Position numbers and translations under genes: made by a program
The notes under the pieces: model-generated
What the model saw: only the letters and a program-made list of their open reading frames with translations
Told to the model about the DNA's origin: nothing
Databases searched by the model: none
Origin: Acidobacteria bacterium UBA7540
Lineage (GTDB): Bacteria; Acidobacteriota; Terriglobia; UBA7540
Direction: 5' to 3'
DNA length: 55,509 nt
Assembly: GCA_002478145.1 (NCBI GenBank)
Contig: DLMI01000178.1
Location: 10,881-66,389, forward strand
Shown: piece by piece, positions 21,189 to 29,899 of the stretch
Numbering within the stretch: position 1 is the first letter of the stretch
Layout: the number at the start of each line of letters is the position of its first letter

Positions 21189-21321
21189 AAGTCACCTTCC
21201 GGTTCGTGGGATGTCATTACATGCTTTTGGAAGCATCCAGCCTAGCGCGTGTTGCCCCAAAATAAAAGGCGAAATCCCCGCCGCAACAACCGAAACTGGG
21301 GCACGGCATCTTGCCCGCTGC

Positions 21322-21397
21322 ATACAGCTTCTCCGTAGCGCGGGGCGATCTGCAGGATCTCCTCTCGTCTCTCCTGCAATTTCTTGTCGATAGCCAT
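21322..21397 (-). pseudogene. Possible N-terminal remnant of a MNT-type nucleotidyltransferase
   Basis: On the minus strand an ATG at 21397 opens MAIDKKLQERREEILQIAPR, followed by a YGE that resembles the first helix of small MNT nucleotidyltransferase antitoxins (typically followed by vFGSvARGe). That motif is absent: the frame runs into a palindrome-rich stretch bounded by gcccc/ggggc at about 21252-21300. Only about 25 residues support the call, so it is tentative. The remaining gap (21189-21890) holds no other gene. Confidence 0.25.
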
Positions 21398-21564
21398 GCC
21401 AACCTGCCTTCACTTCTCCAGTTCCTCGTATCTTACCATGGTTGCAGCGGGGCACCATGCCTGTCCGCGCTGGCCGAATGGCCGCAGGCTGAATACCCGA
21501 AACGCAGGCGCAAATGACATTTCTCTTTTCCTTCAATCGCTTCAGTAGTGTCCTAATATGCGAC

Positions 21565-21621
21565 GTAGGGCCGGGGCTTGCCCCGGCCTGGTCGTCCCGC
21601 CATGGCGGGGGGCGGCCCTAC
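21565..21621. repeat. GTAG...CTAC double-hairpin element
   Basis: A compact 57-bp element: gtagggccgg at the left end, cggccctac at the right end, with ccggggcttgccccgg and cccgccatggcggg as perfect inner hairpins. Flanked in turn by gtgtccta and taattgggacac, a loose outer inverted pair. This is the cleanest REPIN-like unit in the window. Confidence 0.75.
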
Positions 21622-21890
21622 ATTCTAATTGGGACACCACCATCGCTTCAGACTGCTTGACTTTTATGTAGAGCGGCGGTTTAATAGAAAATTCAGGGGT
21701 GCGGGGCAGTCCGCGTAACATTTCGCAAGCAAATCATCGAAGAGCACACAAGTCGCTGAATTCGAAGCGCGCCCGAGCTTGTGCGTCGAGGGCGGTTCGG
21801 TCTTTTGCCCACCGGGACGGGGTTTTATGCGGGTCAGCACATATCAAGAGTTAGCCATACGAATCTAATCTCGATTGAAAGAGGTGACAC

Positions 21891-22196
21891 ATGCGAATGC
21901 TTCTCCATGTCAAGTTTCCGCACGAGCCATTTAACGCTGCGGTGAAGGACGGCACGGCAGGAAAGAAGATACGGCGCATTCTCGACGAGCTGAAGCCAGA
22001 GGCGGTCTACTTCGGGGAGTTCCAAGGTCGCCGCGGGGGGATCATGATCATTAATTTGGATGATCCGTCAAAGGTTCCGACGTTCGCGGAGCCATGGTTC
22101 CTCACGTTCAATGCGGATTGCGAGTTCCGTGTTGTGATGACCCCGGAAGACCTGGCAAAAGCCGGCCTGGACGAACTGGGCAAGAAGTCGTCATGA
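21891..22196 (+). CDS. Small conserved-looking hypothetical protein
   Basis: A 101-residue soluble protein with AAAGAGG upstream of the ATG. Sequence pattern (MRMLLHVKFPHEPFN, then EAVYFGEFQGRRGGIMIINL and EFRVVMTPEDL) suggests a dimeric ferredoxin-like alpha-beta barrel fold as in DUF3303 or muconolactone-isomerase-like proteins. No catalytic residues are assigned. It precedes the NmrA-like gene by 144 bases in the same direction and may be co-transcribed with it. Confidence 0.7.
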   Translation: MRMLLHVKFPHEPFNAAVKDGTAGKKIRRILDELKPEAVYFGEFQGRRGGIMIINLDDPSKVPTFAEPWFLTFNADCEFRVVMTPEDLAKAGLDELGKKSS

Positions 22197-22340
22197 CGTA
22201 CAGGGCTGGCTGAGCACCCACTGCACCGGAGCGGTGGTGGCGCGCCATCCTCGAGCGTTAATTGAGGGGCGCCGCCGAGGGGCACGTGTGTGCCCGTTAG
22301 CCGTGGAACATTGCCTTTCCAATTTAGCAGGGAGGATCGT

Positions 22341-23291
22341 ATGGCTGAAAAGAGGATCATTGCAGTGGTAGGTGCAACCGGTGCGCAGGGTGGCGGCTTG
22401 GTCCGCGCCATCTTGAGCGACCAGAGGGGTGGCTTCAGCGCGCGCGCTCTCACGCGAGACGTCAACTCTGACAAGGCAAGAGCGTTGGCAAAGCTGGGCG
22501 CCGAGGTGGTCGCCGCCGACGTCGACGACGTGGAGAGCCTGAAGCGGGCGTTTGAGGGCGCCTACGGAGCGTACTGCGTCACGTTTTTCTGGGCGCACTT
22601 CTCGCCGGAGAAGGAGTTAGCCGAGGCTACGAACATGGCCCAAGCGGCAAAGCAGGCCGGGATCGAACACGTGATTTGGTCGACCCTCGAAGACACGCGC
22701 AAGTGGGTGCCCCTCAGCGACAACCGAATGCCCACCCTTATGGGCAAATACAAAGTGCCGCACCTGGACGCCAAGGGCGAGGCCAACCAGGTGTTCACCG
22801 ACCTCGGCCTGCCGGTGACGTTCCTTCAGACGTCGTTCTACTGGGACAACTTCATCTACTTCGGCATGGGCCCCAAGAAGGGCCCGGACGGCAAGCTGGC
22901 TCTCACAATGCCCATGGGCGACAAGAAGCTCCCGGGCATCGCCGCCGAGGACATCGGCCGCTGCGCTTACGGCATCTTCAAGAGGGGCCGTGAGTTCATC
23001 GGCAAGACCGTCAGTATTGCCGGCGAGCATTTGACCGGCGCGCAGATGGCTGCCGCGCTCACCAAGGCGTTGGGTAAAGAGGTGCGCTACAACAACGTGC
23101 CACCCGAGGTGTACCGCAGCTTCGGTTTCCCGGGCGCCGAGGACCTCGGCAACATGTTCCAGTTCAAGCGCGACTTCAACGAATACTTCTGTGGCGTGCG
23201 CAACCTCGAGGTCGCCCGAGCCCTCAACCCCGCGCTGCAAAGCTTCGACGCGTGGCTCGCCCAAAACAAGACCCGTATCCCGCTTGGGTAA
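22341..23291 (+). CDS. NmrA-like NAD(P)-binding protein
   Basis: A 316-residue atypical short-chain dehydrogenase-like protein. The N-terminal nucleotide loop is GATGAQGG (about residues 11-18), followed by a typical NmrA/HSCARG pattern: SFYWDNFIYFGMGP, GIAAEDIGRCAYGIF and the C-terminal helical region. Members bind NAD(P) as redox sensors or act as quinone or ether reductases; the classical YxxxK pair is not evident, so a sensor role is as likely as catalysis. ATG 22341 is chosen because GGGAGG lies at 22330-22335; the frame extends upstream without a ribosome site. Confidence 0.88.
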   Translation: MAEKRIIAVVGATGAQGGGLVRAILSDQRGGFSARALTRDVNSDKARALAKLGAEVVAADVDDVESLKRAFEGAYGAYCVTFFWAHFSPEKELAEATNMAQAAKQAGIEHVIWSTLEDTRKWVPLSDNRMPTLMGKYKVPHLDAKGEANQVFTDLGLPVTFLQTSFYWDNFIYFGMGPKKGPDGKLALTMPMGDKKLPGIAAEDIGRCAYGIFKRGREFIGKTVSIAGEHLTGAQMAAALTKALGKEVRYNNVPPEVYRSFGFPGAEDLGNMFQFKRDFNEYFCGVRNLEVARALNPALQSFDAWLAQNKTRIPLG

Positions 23292-23333
23292 CCCACCACG
23301 TCAAAACCGTGCCGTTGCATGATGCACGGCGAC

Positions 23334-24275
23334 TCAGGCGGCTTTGGCGAACTGCGACTCCGCAGGTTCGGCGGCGCGGCCCTGGCTCATTGCCCAGCCC
23401 ACAAACGCGCCGCACACCAGGCCCCACACGACCATTTCAATCGCGTGGGCGTGCGCAACGGGCGGGGGCATAATGGGGTTAGGCAGGATCAGCCCCGGGC
23501 TCCCGTCGAACGCCACGTACATTAACGCGGTTCCCAAAGCCACGCGCAGGGCTCCGCCGTGGAGCATCCGTATCGCCGGCAGCGTCAGCCCCACAAACAG
23601 CAGCGCCCGCACCGCCTGGTACGGAAACATCCAAGGCGTGGTAGACCAGGTCCAGGCCATCTGTCCCCAGAAGCTCCTGATTGCGGTCGAGCCGGAGTAG
23701 AATTGGCGGAGCGCCGCGCTCTGCCAGGCAATGTAGTAACCGCAAAGATAATAGAGCACCATAAAGACGACGGTGGTTGCGGCGAGGGTTCCGGTCCACC
23801 GAGCGGCGGACCAGTGGGCGCGTTTGCCGGGCGCTTCCCGCGGGCCTCGCCGGAAGCTTCCCAGAATCCACACGGTCAACGGCGCAAACAGGGCGCTGGC
23901 CACCAATCCCATTATCAGCATATGGGGGATGAAATGCGAGGGCAAGCGGCCCCGGAGATACGGGGTGCCTTCAATCGCGGCCTGCACCGATGTGTTCAGA
24001 GACAACAGGAAAAGCGCGCCCGCGACCTTCCAGCCACTCCAATTCGCTTCCAGCACGAGGTAGGTGGCGACAATGGCCTGAACGAGCGACGCGATGAAGA
24101 GCAACAACAGGGGATTTGCGGGGTGCGCCGCAGCCGTGGCTGCCGCCGCACCGGTCGGGGCCGGAACTCCCCGCCCTATTCCGGAGACCATCGCTCCGAT
24201 AATGAAGCTGATGCCCACCACGATGGCGACTAATAATGTTTTGAAACTAAGCCCGATAACTTTTTTTGCACTCAT
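23334..24275 (-). CDS. Polytopic membrane protein of unknown function
   Basis: A 313-residue protein with about seven to eight hydrophobic helices (e.g. FKTLLVAIVVGISFIIGAMV, ANPLLLLFIASLVQAIVATY, MLIMGLVASALFAPLTVWIL). Loops are rich in proline and glycine; PNPIMPPPVAHAHAIEMVVW near the C terminus is a possible functional loop with two histidines. No family was recognised. The start at 24275 has AGGAAGGAG just upstream; a longer frame to 24389 does not. Convergent with the NmrA-like gene. Confidence 0.75.
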   Translation of the reverse strand: MSAKKVIGLSFKTLLVAIVVGISFIIGAMVSGIGRGVPAPTGAAAATAAAHPANPLLLLFIASLVQAIVATYLVLEANWSGWKVAGALFLLSLNTSVQAAIEGTPYLRGRLPSHFIPHMLIMGLVASALFAPLTVWILGSFRRGPREAPGKRAHWSAARWTGTLAATTVVFMVLYYLCGYYIAWQSAALRQFYSGSTAIRSFWGQMAWTWSTTPWMFPYQAVRALLFVGLTLPAIRMLHGGALRVALGTALMYVAFDGSPGLILPNPIMPPPVAHAHAIEMVVWGLVCGAFVGWAMSQGRAAEPAESQFAKAA

Positions 24276-24415
24276 GGCAGGACTCCTTCCTGACCAGGAT
24301 TGCCGTTTTGGCCCCCCGGTTGCGAATGAGTGTACCACCAAATGCTGGTCTTGGAGACGCTGAACGGGATCTTTCGCCCCCGAATTCACAACTCACCCTT
24401 CCCAGATTGCCCCGA

Positions 24416-24446
24416 CTTCATACTTTCTGTTTCCTACTTCCTGCTC
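24416..24446. repeat. 7-base-period array in the 24276-24677 gap
   Basis: Reads cttcata-ctttctg-tttccta-cttcctg-ctc. The remainder of the gap upstream of the thiolase-like gene holds no supported gene. Confidence 0.5.
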
Positions 24447-24677
24447 GGCGTCGACGGGGCGCTTACGCCGGCAGGTGCTGGTGGCGAGATAATGGGAGGG
24501 GAGAGCGGTAGGTCGCTGGCGCTGAGAGCGAGTCGAATATTGGTGACGCACAACCTCTTTCCTGGAGAAGCAGGGGGAATTGTACTGGCTTGAGCTCTTA
24601 CCCTCCTCTGCAAAGCCCAACAAAGAGCAGGAAGGCCTTCCTTTTGGTGGTATCATCGGATTAGAGGGGCAACGCAA

Positions 24678-25877
24678 ATGAGAGAAGTAGCCGTCATGGG
24701 TGCGGGGATGACTCCGTGCCGTTCCCGCTGGATTGAAAAGACATTTTGGGAATTGGCGCAAATGGCGGTATGTGAGGCGGTCCGTGACGCCGGAATCCAT
24801 GTCCAGGAAGTGGAAGCCGGCGTTGCGGGGATTTACAACGACATTTTCGAGTTCCAGGCGATCCCCGAAAGCGGCTTGCAGGGTATCGTAGGGCTTCAGA
24901 ACAAGCCATTGTTGAGGGTCTCGAATGGTGGCGCCACCGGGGCCTATGCAATGCTGGCGGGTTACAACATGATCGCCAGCGGCCAATATGACCTCATGCT
25001 CGTCTTCGGGGTAGAGAAGGCACTCGATTGTTATGACTTCGAAGCGGAGAGCGCCACCCCTGCGGTGGTACAGACAATCGGTTATTCGTGGGACCCGTGG
25101 TTCGAGCGGCCGCTTGGCGCACATGCCTCCGAAAGCTATGCGGAGGTTATCCAGGCCTATATGGATGAGTATCCCGGAGACCTCGCTCCCCGGGCGCGCG
25201 CCAAGATAGTGGAACTCTTCTGCGAACACGCGCAGAACAATCCCTACGCACAGCGACTGGGTGAGAAAGTAACCGCAGAGCAGGTGCTCCATTCGCGTTA
25301 CGTGGTTTACCCCATTCGAGCCCTCGAAACCTGCGTGTACACGGAGGGCGCCTGCGCATTGATTTTTGCCTCAGGGGAAATGGCGCAGAGAATCAAAGAG
25401 CGGACGGGTCGAGAACCGATCTGGATAACGGGCGTGGGGGCCGCGAATGAACCCTACTTCGTCGGAAATGACATTACACGCTATAAGGTCCTCCATCGCA
25501 TCTACTCGGATTACCTGGCCACACGAAAGGCGTTGGAGCAGGCTCGGCTCACCATTGACGATATTCAGGTGATTGAGTTGCACGATGCTTTCATCCCCCA
25601 GGCGATGATCACACTCGCCGAAATGGGCGTGGTGCCGCTGGGTCGCGGCAACGACCTTGTCGAGGAAGGCATCATCATGCCCGGCGGGAAACTCCTGGTG
25701 AACCCTTCGGGCGGACTCGTGTTCGGCGGACACTTCGTTGGGGGGTCCAATATGATGTCGACCTGGAGCGTCATGCGGGAACTGCGTGGGAAGAACCTGG
25801 AGCACGGGCTGGTCCACGGCACAGGCGCATCGCTTTCGATGTACGGTGTGGCTATAGTGCTGGAAAGGAGAGTTTGA
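24678..25877 (+). CDS. Thiolase-fold protein lacking the catalytic cysteine (SCP2-thiolase/Ltp2-like)
   Basis: A 399-residue thiolase-superfamily protein: MREVAVMGAGMTPCRS at the N terminus, LAQMAVCEAVRDAGI, HDAFIPQ, and NPSGGLVFGGHFVGG near the C terminus. Where biosynthetic and degradative thiolases have the nucleophile in a CASG-type loop, this protein has SNGGATG (residues 82-88), and the second catalytic cysteine near the end is also missing (GTGASLSMYG). Known cysteine-less relatives paired with DUF35 proteins include steroid side-chain retro-aldolases (Ltp2 with ChsH2), so aldol chemistry on a CoA ester is more likely than thiolysis. AGAGGGG precedes ATG. It is followed after two bases by the DUF35 gene, a conserved pairing for such thiolases. 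Confidence 0.85.
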   Translation: MREVAVMGAGMTPCRSRWIEKTFWELAQMAVCEAVRDAGIHVQEVEAGVAGIYNDIFEFQAIPESGLQGIVGLQNKPLLRVSNGGATGAYAMLAGYNMIASGQYDLMLVFGVEKALDCYDFEAESATPAVVQTIGYSWDPWFERPLGAHASESYAEVIQAYMDEYPGDLAPRARAKIVELFCEHAQNNPYAQRLGEKVTAEQVLHSRYVVYPIRALETCVYTEGACALIFASGEMAQRIKERTGREPIWITGVGAANEPYFVGNDITRYKVLHRIYSDYLATRKALEQARLTIDDIQVIELHDAFIPQAMITLAEMGVVPLGRGNDLVEEGIIMPGGKLLVNPSGGLVFGGHFVGGSNMMSTWSVMRELRGKNLEHGLVHGTGASLSMYGVAIVLERRV

Positions 25878-25879
25878 TC

Positions 25880-26926
25880 ATGCCGAGGAGAAAGAAAGAG
25901 CCGGTGATCTCACCTGCGATGCTCCCAATGGTGGCGATTACGGAAGTCCAAGCAGGAGGCAGTAGATACCTGTTGCGAAACGATGTCATGTTCACTGCCA
26001 TGCAGCACGCTCAGGGGGAATTCTCTGATTTCTTTCTTTCGCTTCGAGATGAAGGCAAAGTCTTCGGCCACCGTTGCCCGCAGTGCAAGCACCTGATCAT
26101 CCCGCCTTTTATGAAGCGTTGCCCGGCATGTAATTTCGTCGAGATGAGCAAGGAGTATGTAAAGGATTTGGGCGTTGTGGCTGCCACCCCGGTAATCACT
26201 GTCTTTGCTCCCAGCCGTTTCAAGGGACAGGTGCCGTTTGGCACGGGCCGGGTGTTCCTCGAGACTCTGGACGGCAAGCTCAGTGATACCGCCATGCTAA
26301 TCAGGGTACGAACCACACGGGGAACGATACGGCCCGGGATCTATAAGAAGGGTACGCCTGTCAAAATCGCATTCCGCGACGAAAGAAAAGGCGGGATCGA
26401 AGACATCTTTGCGCTGCCCCAGTCTGAGCTTACGGCTGAGCAACTCGCCAAGAGTCCCTTGCTTGAAAGCGAGATTGAGTGGGGCCGGCTCGCTGAACAT
26501 GATCTAGGCCAGGCCACTCCGCAACTTCAGGAAGCCTTGCGAGAAGTCAAGATCCATTTCCAAAAGCTTGCCGAAATGGTCCCGCAAAGCGCGCGAGCGA
26601 CTGCCAATCTTGCCAACTGGAATCGGACTGTCAACGTCCAGACGGGCGGTGGAAATTTCAGTTTTGCTGTGAAGAAGGGAAAGTTGCAGGTGCGAGAGGA
26701 GAGTGCTGAAGAAGCGGATTTGATCTTGAGGGTAAAGGACCCCTCTGTTCTCCTCGCGTGGCTGCGCGATAGTACAGAAGGCATGGGGGAAGGATTTGAG
26801 AGCCCGGCGCTAACCGATCTGGTAGTCGAGGGAACGCTGGTGCTGAATAAACCCGAGTTGGAAACTATCACTCGCCTTGATCGCGTTCCGCGCTCCCTTC
26901 GACGGGACCACGTCCTGACTCGTTGA
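25880..26926 (+). CDS. DUF35 (zinc ribbon/OB-fold) protein fused to an SCP2 domain
   Basis: A 348-residue two-part protein. The N-terminal half is a DUF35 module: a rubredoxin-like zinc ribbon with cysteines 66, 69, 81 and 84 (CPQCKH and CPAC) and an OB-fold that follows (VVAATPVITVFAPSRF). DUF35 proteins bind thiolases and channel acyl-CoA. From about residue 215 to 335 lies a stretch with the SCP2 sterol-carrier pattern (GGGNFSFAVKKGKLQV, then ADLILRVKDPSVLLAWL), a hydrophobic-ligand pocket domain. In most genomes these two domains are on separate proteins. ATG 25880 has AAAGGAG at 25863-25869, inside the thiolase gene, so the pair is coupled. Confidence 0.85.
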   Translation: MPRRKKEPVISPAMLPMVAITEVQAGGSRYLLRNDVMFTAMQHAQGEFSDFFLSLRDEGKVFGHRCPQCKHLIIPPFMKRCPACNFVEMSKEYVKDLGVVAATPVITVFAPSRFKGQVPFGTGRVFLETLDGKLSDTAMLIRVRTTRGTIRPGIYKKGTPVKIAFRDERKGGIEDIFALPQSELTAEQLAKSPLLESEIEWGRLAEHDLGQATPQLQEALREVKIHFQKLAEMVPQSARATANLANWNRTVNVQTGGGNFSFAVKKGKLQVREESAEEADLILRVKDPSVLLAWLRDSTEGMGEGFESPALTDLVVEGTLVLNKPELETITRLDRVPRSLRRDHVLTR

Positions 26927-26933
26927 ACGTGAT

Positions 26934-27066
26934 AAGAGCCGCGACCCCGCAGGCGCGGGACGGAGGCCCGCGCTACCTAAGCTTGAGGGGCTAGCCCTCT
27001 CCCCCTTGGGGGAGAGGGTGGCCCGCCGCCGGCGTTTTCTCCAGCCGGGACGGGCCGGGTGAGGGG
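26934..27066. repeat. Palindromic repeats after the DUF35-SCP2 gene
   Basis: 26934-26976 reads agagccgcgaccccgcagg onward to cgcgctac and has a near-identical direct copy at 27573-27617 on the other side of the HNH remnant; both end in CTAC. 26995-27066 is the second copy of the ccctctccc...tgagggg element also seen at 3278-3347. Confidence 0.7.
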
Positions 27067-27102
27067 GTTGCGAGCCTGGTCCCGTCCCTCTGCGGATCAC
27101 AA

Positions 27103-27570
27103 TTAGCCGTTTGGCTTCCCGCCGCGAATTTCAGCGTAGACCCTTTCATAGTCCTTCTGGAGTTCGTCACGCCGCTTCTTCGCGTATTCCTTCGCTTCGG
27201 CAACACTCACAAACAATCTTTCGCCCTTGATTGAGCTGTAATAATTGCAAGAAGCTACCTCATTCTCCAGTTGACGTTTTCCGCCGCGACTGAGCGGCTG
27301 GACGTGGTCAATGGTGGAATCATGCCAGTTATCCAGGCAAGCCGTCCTTCCCGCAATACTGGCAGATGAAATTGTCGCGCTTTTGTGCCGGGTGACAAAG
27401 CATCCGAACCTTCTTCCCTCCTTGAGGTGGTTCATCAACGTCGCGAATGCCTAACTCTGAAATCGACCACATTCGTAAGCCAAGTATTTCCCTGATCCTG
27501 AGCCGTTCCTTGCCGGGCTGCACAGACCATTGGCCAGTGCCAGGCAGGGCGACGACATAGGTGATTTCGG
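27103..27570 (-). pseudogene. HNH endonuclease remnant (frameshifted)
   Basis: Two adjoining minus-strand frames together give an HNH nuclease. Upstream frame (about 27329-27570): KRDNFICQYCGKDGLPG. Downstream frame (27103-27350): LDNWHDSTIDHVQPLSRGG, then the ENEV and SIKGERLF motifs. The break is near 27335-27350. The second zinc pair is damaged: CNYY stands where CNYC is expected. The 5' end stops at a palindromic repeat (27573-27617) with no start codon or ribosome site. It is therefore a decayed gene bracketed by direct copies of a repeat. It may once have been part of a mobile nuclease cassette. Confidence 0.75.
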
Positions 27571-27572
27571 GC

Positions 27573-27617
27573 TAAGAGCCGCGGATCCCGCAAGCGCGGG
27601 ACGGAGGTCTGCCCTAC
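27573..27617. repeat. Second copy of the 26934 repeat, CTAC end
   Basis: aagagccgcggatcccgc... to tgccctac, same orientation as 26934-26976, about 640 bases apart. On the minus strand it begins with GTAG and folds around cccgcgcttgcggg. Confidence 0.7.
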
Positions 27618-27686
27618 CCGCTCAGCGCATATTGTTAGGCTCTTGGCCAGTGAGGGCTGCTTCTATCGGCGCTGAAAGCCCATTAG

Positions 27687-28454
27687 TTACCGGCCGATAA
27701 TGTAACGCAAAGGATCTATCTCTTCACGCAGGATTCGCAGTTCCTCCTTTTCTGGAGGCTCTGTCTGCTTTACACCAGGTGCCGCAAGTATTTCGAAGGC
27801 GGTGTTTTCTTGAACCTGGGCAAAGGTTACCCCGGGGTGGAAGCTCTCCACTTGCATGCGCTTTGACTCGTTATTAAAACTCATCACGGCGAGGTCTGAA
27901 ATGACCCGGTATGGCCCGGACCCGCCAGGAAGACCTGCTGCCTCACGTGCCCCTGGGCCAGACAAATAGCCAGGCGTAGTGAGAAAATCAAGCCTTTCAA
28001 CGTAGCGCCTTCGCTCGTGCAGCATCACCACCATGATTCGCCAACAGAAGCTTGCCAAATCGTTGGCGCCTCCGCTGCCCGGCAGGCGGGCCCTGGGCTT
28101 TGCGTATTCACCGATCACTGTGGAGTTAAGGTTGCCGTAGGGGTCGATTTGCGCTCCACTCAGGAAGGTATAATCCATCATCCCACGCTGGCAAGTCTCC
28201 ATGATGTCGTTCATACTGGTTGCCATCAAAGCCCGATAGAAACTGCGCGAGTCCCCTACCGAAATCGGCATTGATGGAATCAGCGGCGCAAGCCCCCCAG
28301 CTTCAAAGACAATCAGGAGGTTCGGCGCATGAGTCTTCTGGGCCAGCACGGCTGCGGCCACTGGCGCGCCCGTTCCCACCGCGGCCGTGGATCCATCTTC
28401 AAGCAGTCTCGCCGCCACACAGATCATTAACTCCATTGCATTGTAGTCAGCCAT
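27687..28454 (-). CDS. CoA-transferase family I, subunit B-like
   Basis: A 255-residue beta subunit of the glutaconate-CoA-transferase type. FEAGG (glutamate near residue 51) matches the catalytic glutamate region of GctB. Other landmarks: MELMICVAARLLEDGSTAAV, QIDPYGNLNSTVIGEY and FHPGVTFAQVQENTAFEI. The start follows two bases after the stop of subunit A, so they are translated together. Likely reaction: transfer of CoA between a carboxylate and an acyl-CoA. Alternative: relatives IpdA/IpdB act as ring-opening hydrolases in steroid degradation; the neighbouring cysteine-less thiolase with DUF35-SCP2 makes this worth considering. The gene lies convergent to the DUF35-SCP2 gene, 760 bases away. 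Confidence 0.85.
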   Translation of the reverse strand: MADYNAMELMICVAARLLEDGSTAAVGTGAPVAAAVLAQKTHAPNLLIVFEAGGLAPLIPSMPISVGDSRSFYRALMATSMNDIMETCQRGMMDYTFLSGAQIDPYGNLNSTVIGEYAKPRARLPGSGGANDLASFCWRIMVVMLHERRRYVERLDFLTTPGYLSGPGAREAAGLPGGSGPYRVISDLAVMSFNNESKRMQVESFHPGVTFAQVQENTAFEILAAPGVKQTEPPEKEELRILREEIDPLRYIIGR

Positions 28455-28456
28455 GT

Positions 28457-29461
28457 CTAGTCCGCCTGTGGCACCAGTAACTCCAGGGCGCGCAGTTCTC
28501 TGATTCGGTTCATTCCCCCGCAGAGCCGCAAGTAACTTTCGAAGTCCGGTGTGTCGAAGATGTACTTCTTCAGGAACTTGCTGAATTCAGCTTCGTCCTT
28601 TTCAACCTCGAGCCATAGGCGCAAGTGCTCTTCGTCGGAATAGTATTCGCCTGGCATGTTCCCCGGGTAAGACCCGAAAGGCACCTCGCAGACCGCATCC
28701 ACGCAAAAAGCCGGGATAATAGTGGACTCGGGGTGACTACGGATCTCGTCATTACTCACGAGGTGTTCCACAGAAACAATCACACGCTTGGATGCCCGGC
28801 CTATGTCGAAGTCAGCGACCGTGTTTCCCCGGATGCGGCAGTTGCCATAGCAATCCGCCTCGTGAACGTGAATAATTCCGACGTCCGGATAGAGAGCCGG
28901 GAGAGCAACTAGTTTGCGGTGGCTGAAAGGACATTCGATCTCCTTGGCAGCACTGAAACGGAAAGTGTCTGTTCCCAACATCGTGTAAGAGGGAATAAAG
29001 GGGATTCCCGCAGCGGCAGCACGAAACCGGCAGGCCAAGGCGTAGTTTGTCCATTCACAAATCTCTATCTCACCACTCTCGATTACCCGTCGACTGTGAG
29101 GGGACAGGCCACGCGCCTCAAGCCCGATAACGTACGCCAAGTCGAGGCGCGCTATAAGCCTCTCCCCGTGCATGTTCCCTGCGGCCACGATCTGAAAATC
29201 GTGCGTCGCAGTGTGTCCCGCGAACCCTAAATTCCGCTTCTTTTGTCGTAATATCTCATGCAGGATTGCCGTAGCGATTCGGTTGGTCCCAAAGCCTCCG
29301 GAGGCGATGTAGTCGCCCTCCTTCACGAATCTTGTCACCGCCTCCTGCACAGACATCAGCTTGTTCGTCAGTGCCCTGTTCTTCTGCCGAAAAAAGGCGC
29401 GGGCGGCTTCGCTATCGGGGTTCATAAATAGTGGACCCGACCCACAGCTCAGCTCGCTCAT
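28457..29461 (-). CDS. CoA-transferase family I, subunit A-like
   Basis: A 334-residue alpha subunit, GctA/IpdA-like: MSVQEAVTRFVKEGDYIASG near residue 36, GFGTNRIATAILHEI, FAGHTATHDFQIV, and IIHVHEADCYGNCRIRG as the classical alpha-subunit motif. GGAGG lies right upstream of ATG 29461, so it is the first gene of the two-gene operon. It pairs with the beta subunit as a heteromer. The C-terminal part is longer than in GctA and ends in a charged helix. Divergent from the acyl-CoA dehydrogenase gene across a 438-bp gap, which could carry shared regulation. Confidence 0.85.
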   Translation of the reverse strand: MSELSCGSGPLFMNPDSEAARAFFRQKNRALTNKLMSVQEAVTRFVKEGDYIASGGFGTNRIATAILHEILRQKKRNLGFAGHTATHDFQIVAAGNMHGERLIARLDLAYVIGLEARGLSPHSRRVIESGEIEICEWTNYALACRFRAAAAGIPFIPSYTMLGTDTFRFSAAKEIECPFSHRKLVALPALYPDVGIIHVHEADCYGNCRIRGNTVADFDIGRASKRVIVSVEHLVSNDEIRSHPESTIIPAFCVDAVCEVPFGSYPGNMPGEYYSDEEHLRLWLEVEKDEAEFSKFLKKYIFDTPDFESYLRLCGGMNRIRELRALELLVPQAD

Positions 29462-29899
29462 GCTACCTCCTTGAGTGGCTTTTTAGCCCAGAGCATGTCA
29501 GTTACCTGTTAGCCTTTCGCAGCGACGGCTTTCGCCGCGCTGGACCCGCCCAGATCCGATCAGACAGCTTCCTGAGGCGTTTCTTGACAGAAACCTACAG
29601 TTGCTAGCACACTCTAATATCATAACGAATCCATTGCAAGCCTAGATGCCGGGCGGAGAATCGACGTGGGCCCCGCTTACGCGGGAGTCTCGAGTTTCCA
29701 CATTTGGTCTGAGGTTTATCGCGTCCTGCGCAGCTTCCGGGCCTGTCCCCCGTGGGGGCTGAGCGTGTCCCACACCTTTCCTTCGCTGGTCCGCACGCCG
29801 ATTGGCACAGGGAATAACAGGGTTCAGAGGCGTTTTTCAGCATCCCATTAGACCAATTCTCCCACATTATGCTCTAATAAAGTATGGGGGAGGCTTCGC
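29462..29899. other. Divergent intergenic region of the acyl-CoA cluster
   Basis: No gene supported. TTGACA occurs at 29584-29589, but no good -10 partner stands 16-18 bases away. The sequence is less GC-rich from 29600 to 29640 and near 29850-29880 (cattatgctctaataaag), where promoters could lie. GGGGGAGG at 29884 is the ribosome site of the next gene. No clear operator was found. Confidence 0.3.

Noticed and set aside
20166..21245. 359-codon plus-strand frame opposite DUF4139
   Set aside because: Shadow of the DUF4139 gene; no ribosome site or domain.
29604..29867. 87-codon minus-strand frame in the acyl-CoA cluster gap
   Set aside because: No ribosome site, no similarity recognised, arginine-rich composition typical of noncoding GC-rich DNA.
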